NCBI RefSeq assembly: GCF_022458985.1
Contig: NC_061775.1
Span: forward strand, 27,176,319 to 27,240,318
Direction: 5' to 3'
Source: Mugil cephalus
Taxonomy: Eukaryota; Chordata; Actinopteri; Mugiliformes; Mugilidae
Length of the DNA: 64,000 nucleotides
Each line of letters starts with the position of its first letter. Position 1 is the stretch's first letter. The notes under the pieces are model-generated. The model searched no databases. It was not told where the DNA came from and saw only the letters and a program-made list of their open reading frames with translations. Of the stretch, positions 60,812-64,000 are shown in pieces. The position numbers and the translations under genes were made by a program.

Positions 60812-62678
60812 TTAATGGGCTATGAACAGAAGAAGTCCAAGCAGCAGGTTGACCATGCCCAGCTTGATACAATGTGCATCACTGGTGGTGCACGTTGTTG
60901 TTGTAGTAGTTATTGTTGTTGTAGTTGGAGCAGTAGTTGTTGTAGTTGGGGCAGTTGTTGTTGTCGTTGTAGTTGGAGCAGCTGTTGTTGTCGTTGTAGT
61001 TGGAGCAGTTGTTGTCGTTGAAGTTGGAGCAGTTGTTGTTGTCGTTGTAGTTGGAGCAGTTGTTGTCGTTGTAGTTGGAGCAGGTGTTGTTGTAGTTGGA
61101 GCAGTTGTTGTTGTTGTAGTTGGGGCAGGTGTTGTTGTTGTTGTAGTTGGAGCAGTTGTTGTCGTTGTAGTTGGAGCAGGTGTTGTTGTAGTTGGAGCAG
61201 TTGTTGTTGTAGTTGGAGCAGGTGTTGTTGTAGTCGGGGGAGCAGTTGTAGTGAAGATATTACACAATCTGGTTCCACAACAGGTTGGTCCACTGCTGAT
61301 GGAGCCAAGACTTGCTACGAAAGGTATTGAACCCAGGCTGGTAGCAGCTGCACAGAGGTTTGAAGATGCACAGCCATAACCAGGAAAACTGGTGGAGCCA
61401 TCGGTCACTGCGCAAGAAAAAGTTAAATCAATGTTAAACTCTAAAATTCACCCAAATGATTCTATTCAGATTTTATGAGTTCATTTTTATTACCTTCCTA
61501 GTGGAAGCTTGTAAAATGTCACTTTTTTTTATCTGTCTTCTTTATTTACCATTAAAGTTTCAAAGCATTAAGTAAAATATTAAAAGGAATGTGAATTAAA
61601 TGCTTCATTAATTCCTTCCAATCAGAAGTAGTTATTTTTCTCTGAAGTTTTTCCAAACCAAATTAAAAATATTTTCTTTTGTAAGCAACAAAAAACAACC
61701 ACTTACAAGTTGCCTGAAAGCACATGTCCTCCGTCCCCTTACACTGTAATGGTGTCGTGCATGCAGAGGTTGAACAAGAATTACACTGGAGGCTGTTATC
61801 TGCCGGAGTAGTAGGAGCTGAAAGAATGGAACAGAAAAAAATAAATATATCAATAATACGATATGAAAGATGATTATTATGTACAGTCATTATCTGCTCT
61901 TAAGTCAGCATCTGACCCATCTGTACTCACAAGCTACACTATCTCTGTTGCAGTTATCTGTGTTGCAGCACATAGCTGATACAAGTGCACTTGAACCACC
62001 CAAGTTGACTGAAAATGTCTGAGGTCCTGTGGCTGGACACTGGGAGGACGGAGCACATGCTTTGTAGATTTGCGGGAGTGCAGTTCCAGATGAAGTTCCT
62101 ACAGAGACAAAGTCCAGGTTGTTAACAGTGTAAACTTTACAGTATATCAACTTGTTTTCACAGAAAATCAGAAGGTGACTCTAGAGATAAATCCTACCTT
62201 CAATGGCTGCTGATATACACATCGTCTCTGTGGAACACGTTTGGGGTGTTGTGGTTGCACATGTCTCATCTGTGCAGGTGTGACACCGAAGAGCTCCGGC
62301 TGCAGTCGGGAAAGAAATAGTGAAATGATGATTATACTTTAATGAAATAAAATAATGACATGTTTCAACTCTCAATTTTAGGATACAGGTTTAAAATATC
62401 CAGTAGTCTCTACTTGACCAAAGTTTTTCCACAGATTCCCCTAGTGACTAGTGAGGAGTTGTAGTCCAAACAGGAACATCTGTAAGTGTATGACTTGTGT
62501 CTCTTAGAACTGAAGAAGCTACTTGGCTGAGTGGTGAATTGTCTCTTGCCCTTGGTCCAGTCCTATGGGATGAACCCTTCAGGAGAATTTTTTGTTTTAA
62601 AATATATGAAATCAAAGTTTCCTTACCTGTGCTGCAGAGAGCCCAGAAAAGAGTCAGGGAAATGATGAGCTTCATCAT
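60812..62678 (-). CDS. LU-mucin gene H: intact two-LU-domain GPI-type protein (342 aa)
   Basis: Exons on the minus strand: 62627-62678 (MMKLIISLTLFWALCSTG), 62198-62299, 61931-62098, 61707-61817 and 60812-61407; the sum is 1,029 nt, in frame, stop TAA 60812-60814. Introns are GT-AG, phase 1. LU domain 1 runs from LRCHTCTDETCATTT to CCNTDNCNRDSVA, domain 2 from LQCNSC to CCGTRLCN; each has ten Cys. The stalk is about 125 residues of [11 protein letters not shown] units, with more Ala-Pro than in F or G. The tail TTSDAH plus CIKLGMVNLLLGLLLFIAH fits a GPI anchor. H and G exons 2-4 are nearly identical; the stalk is the main difference. Confidence 0.9.
60890..61255 (-). repeat. Thr/Pro/Ala array of gene H
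   Basis: Units of 24-27 nt coding APTTTTT(T) with GTCGTTGTAG variants on the plus strand; about twice the length of the G array. Confidence 0.9.
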
Positions 62679-62750
62679 GATGAACGGGTGAGTGCTGTTG
62701 ACCAGTCGTCCTAGATACGTCGTGTGATACTCCTCAAGATAAGTACAACA

Positions 62751-62789
62751 CTTTATATACTGCACAGGTGAGCTCAAGGATTGGGTGTG
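62751..62789 (-). promoter_or_regulatory. Gene H core promoter
   Basis: TATATAAAG on the minus strand (62751-62759) and CACACCCA (62782-62789), as in F and G. Confidence 0.75.
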
Positions 62790-63740
62790 CTACTCCATGA
62801 CCGTCCTTCTTTGGGAATGAAAGTTTCAGCACGCAAGTACACCTAATCTCTCACATGAATGATGCTATTCATAAACATTTACTCATCCAGGAATTTGCCC
62901 GTCCATAATCTAAGCTGGGGACACCCTTCAGAGGTCACCAGTCAGGGCAAAAGATCAACAAAACATTCAAACTTACATCTATGACCAATTTAGAAAGTGT
63001 TCACAGACAGACCCCAACCAGCCAGTAGGTCTGAAATCAGATTTCTTTCAAATTACAAAAATAATTTTGTAATTTTCAAGAAATTGTCCAGAATAGATGT
63101 TCAGAAGTGACTACAATTAAACTAAAACTAAACTAAACAATTCATTATTTAATCGTCACTGGGTTAAATGTTTCTCTTGACATTTCATTCATAGCATTTG
63201 AATCTAATCTTATAAGTGGAAAGCACTTAAATGCATCAGTGAGAAGAAGATTAATTTAATTTGCTGTTGAAACTGTTCCAGGCTTGTTCATGTTTTTATT
63301 TCTGAGATTAGTCTTTTGTCTTCCTGTTGAATGAAATGATGAGCTAAGGTTGGGCATCATTCGGATATCAGCTGTCTACACCTGCTGTTGTTGACCTGAT
63401 GCCACAGCCGCCCTCTGTAATAAAAGATTAAGTCAGGTGTACAAAGTAGATAGCATATCACAAGCACACCTTCCCTACGTATGATCTGTTTTCTGCTGCT
63501 TCCTGTGGAACGTGTTGTCAAACAAACAAGCGAGTTGGTGAATGTCACGATGCATGTTCAGTTGTTGTAGTCATCCAGCAATTATTGTTCTCTGTTGTGT
63601 AGCTGGTATTGTTTTCACCTTGTTTGTACTTCACATCAAAATGAAAACTTGTTTGCAGTGAATGCTCACTGGTATCACTGGTGTCATGAGTGTCACGGGT
63701 TGTTGGCGTTGTTTGTCATATTTGAATACAGTACTAAGTA
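62790..63740. other. Upstream region of gene H, no gene seen
   Basis: 62800-63060 matches, inverted, the proximal upstream DNA of E and F. 63350-63720 is the distal conserved block. No exon. Confidence 0.55.
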
Positions 63741-63744
63741 AATG

Positions 63745-64000
63745 TGAGGACGGGTCGCAGTGGCCACAGGCTAAGTAAGGAAATCTGGACGTGTCGCTCA
63801 CTAGCAACGCATTCCAGTTCTTCCTGGGAAATCCCAAGGCATTTCAAGGCCAAAAGAGTTCCCAGCAAGCTCTGGGTTTACCCCGGAGTGTCCTCCTGGC
63901 TGGCCGTGCCCAGTAAACCTCCAAAGGGAAGCACCCAAGACGCATCTGAACAAGATGCCTGAACCACCACTTTCGATGTGAAGCAGCAGTGGTTCTACTC
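63745..64000 (-). mobile_element. LINE fragment entering from the right edge
   Basis: The minus strand translates to a degraded LINE ORF2 C-terminus with CLGISQEELECVASERHVQI followed by SLLSLWPLRPV. The 'tttcgatgtg(g/a)ag(g/c)agcagtgg' stretch at the very end also occurs in the LINE at 37615-37640, so both belong to the same family and orientation. One in-frame stop is present. Confidence 0.65.

Overview
This 64 kb window looks like teleost fish nuclear DNA. It is AT-rich, its genes have short exons with standard GT-AG phase-1 introns, promoters carry TATA boxes, and it holds fish-type LINE, hAT-like and Harbinger-like debris plus GACA/GATA, TTATC and AGAAT microsatellites. I see no bacterial-type genes, tRNA, rRNA or CRISPR. 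The exact species cannot be told from the sequence.

Almost all of the window is one tandem cluster of a single gene family. I label the copies A to H in window order. The ancestral design has five coding exons. Exon 1 encodes a signal peptide. Exons 2+3 encode a first ten-cysteine uPAR/Ly6 (LU, three-finger) domain. Exon 4 and the start of exon 5 encode a second LU domain. The rest of exon 5 encodes a Thr/Pro/Ala (PTTTT-type) mucin-like stalk and a hydrophobic GPI-anchor tail. In the intact copies exons 2, 3 and 4 are always 102, 168 and 111 nt. The expected product is a cell-surface, heavily O-glycosylated rod with two LU heads. The stalk is about 70 residues in G, about 120 in F and H, about 1,000 in B, at least 1,500 in A and about 3,370 in C.

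Layout: A (minus, <1-9181, runs off the left edge); relic exons and an hAT-like insertion (10-14 kb); B (minus, 14831-18933, second LU domain lost); C (minus, 20638-32576, intact, one 10.36 kb coding exon, predicted 3,597 aa); a TE- and microsatellite-rich spacer (33.3-39.2 kb); D (plus, 39903-45289, pseudogene); E (plus, about 47.3-48.7 kb, promoter fused to last-exon remnants and split by a Harbinger-like element); F (plus, 50869-52871, intact, 333 aa); G (minus, 55380-57088, intact, 286 aa); H (minus, 60812-62678, intact, 342 aa). The right edge enters a LINE fragment.

There are two subfamilies. A-D have the signal peptide [17 protein letters not shown] and one promoter type. E-H share a second promoter type, and F-H have MMKLIISLTLFWALCSTG. 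Both promoter types keep a CACACCCA box upstream of TATATAAAG. B/C and E/F are direct tandem duplications, C/D is a head-to-head inverted duplication, F/G is tail-to-tail and G/H is tandem. The striking feature is a local factory of two-headed LU mucins whose stalks grow and shrink by repeat rearrangement, with domain loss, frameshifts and gene death as by-products.
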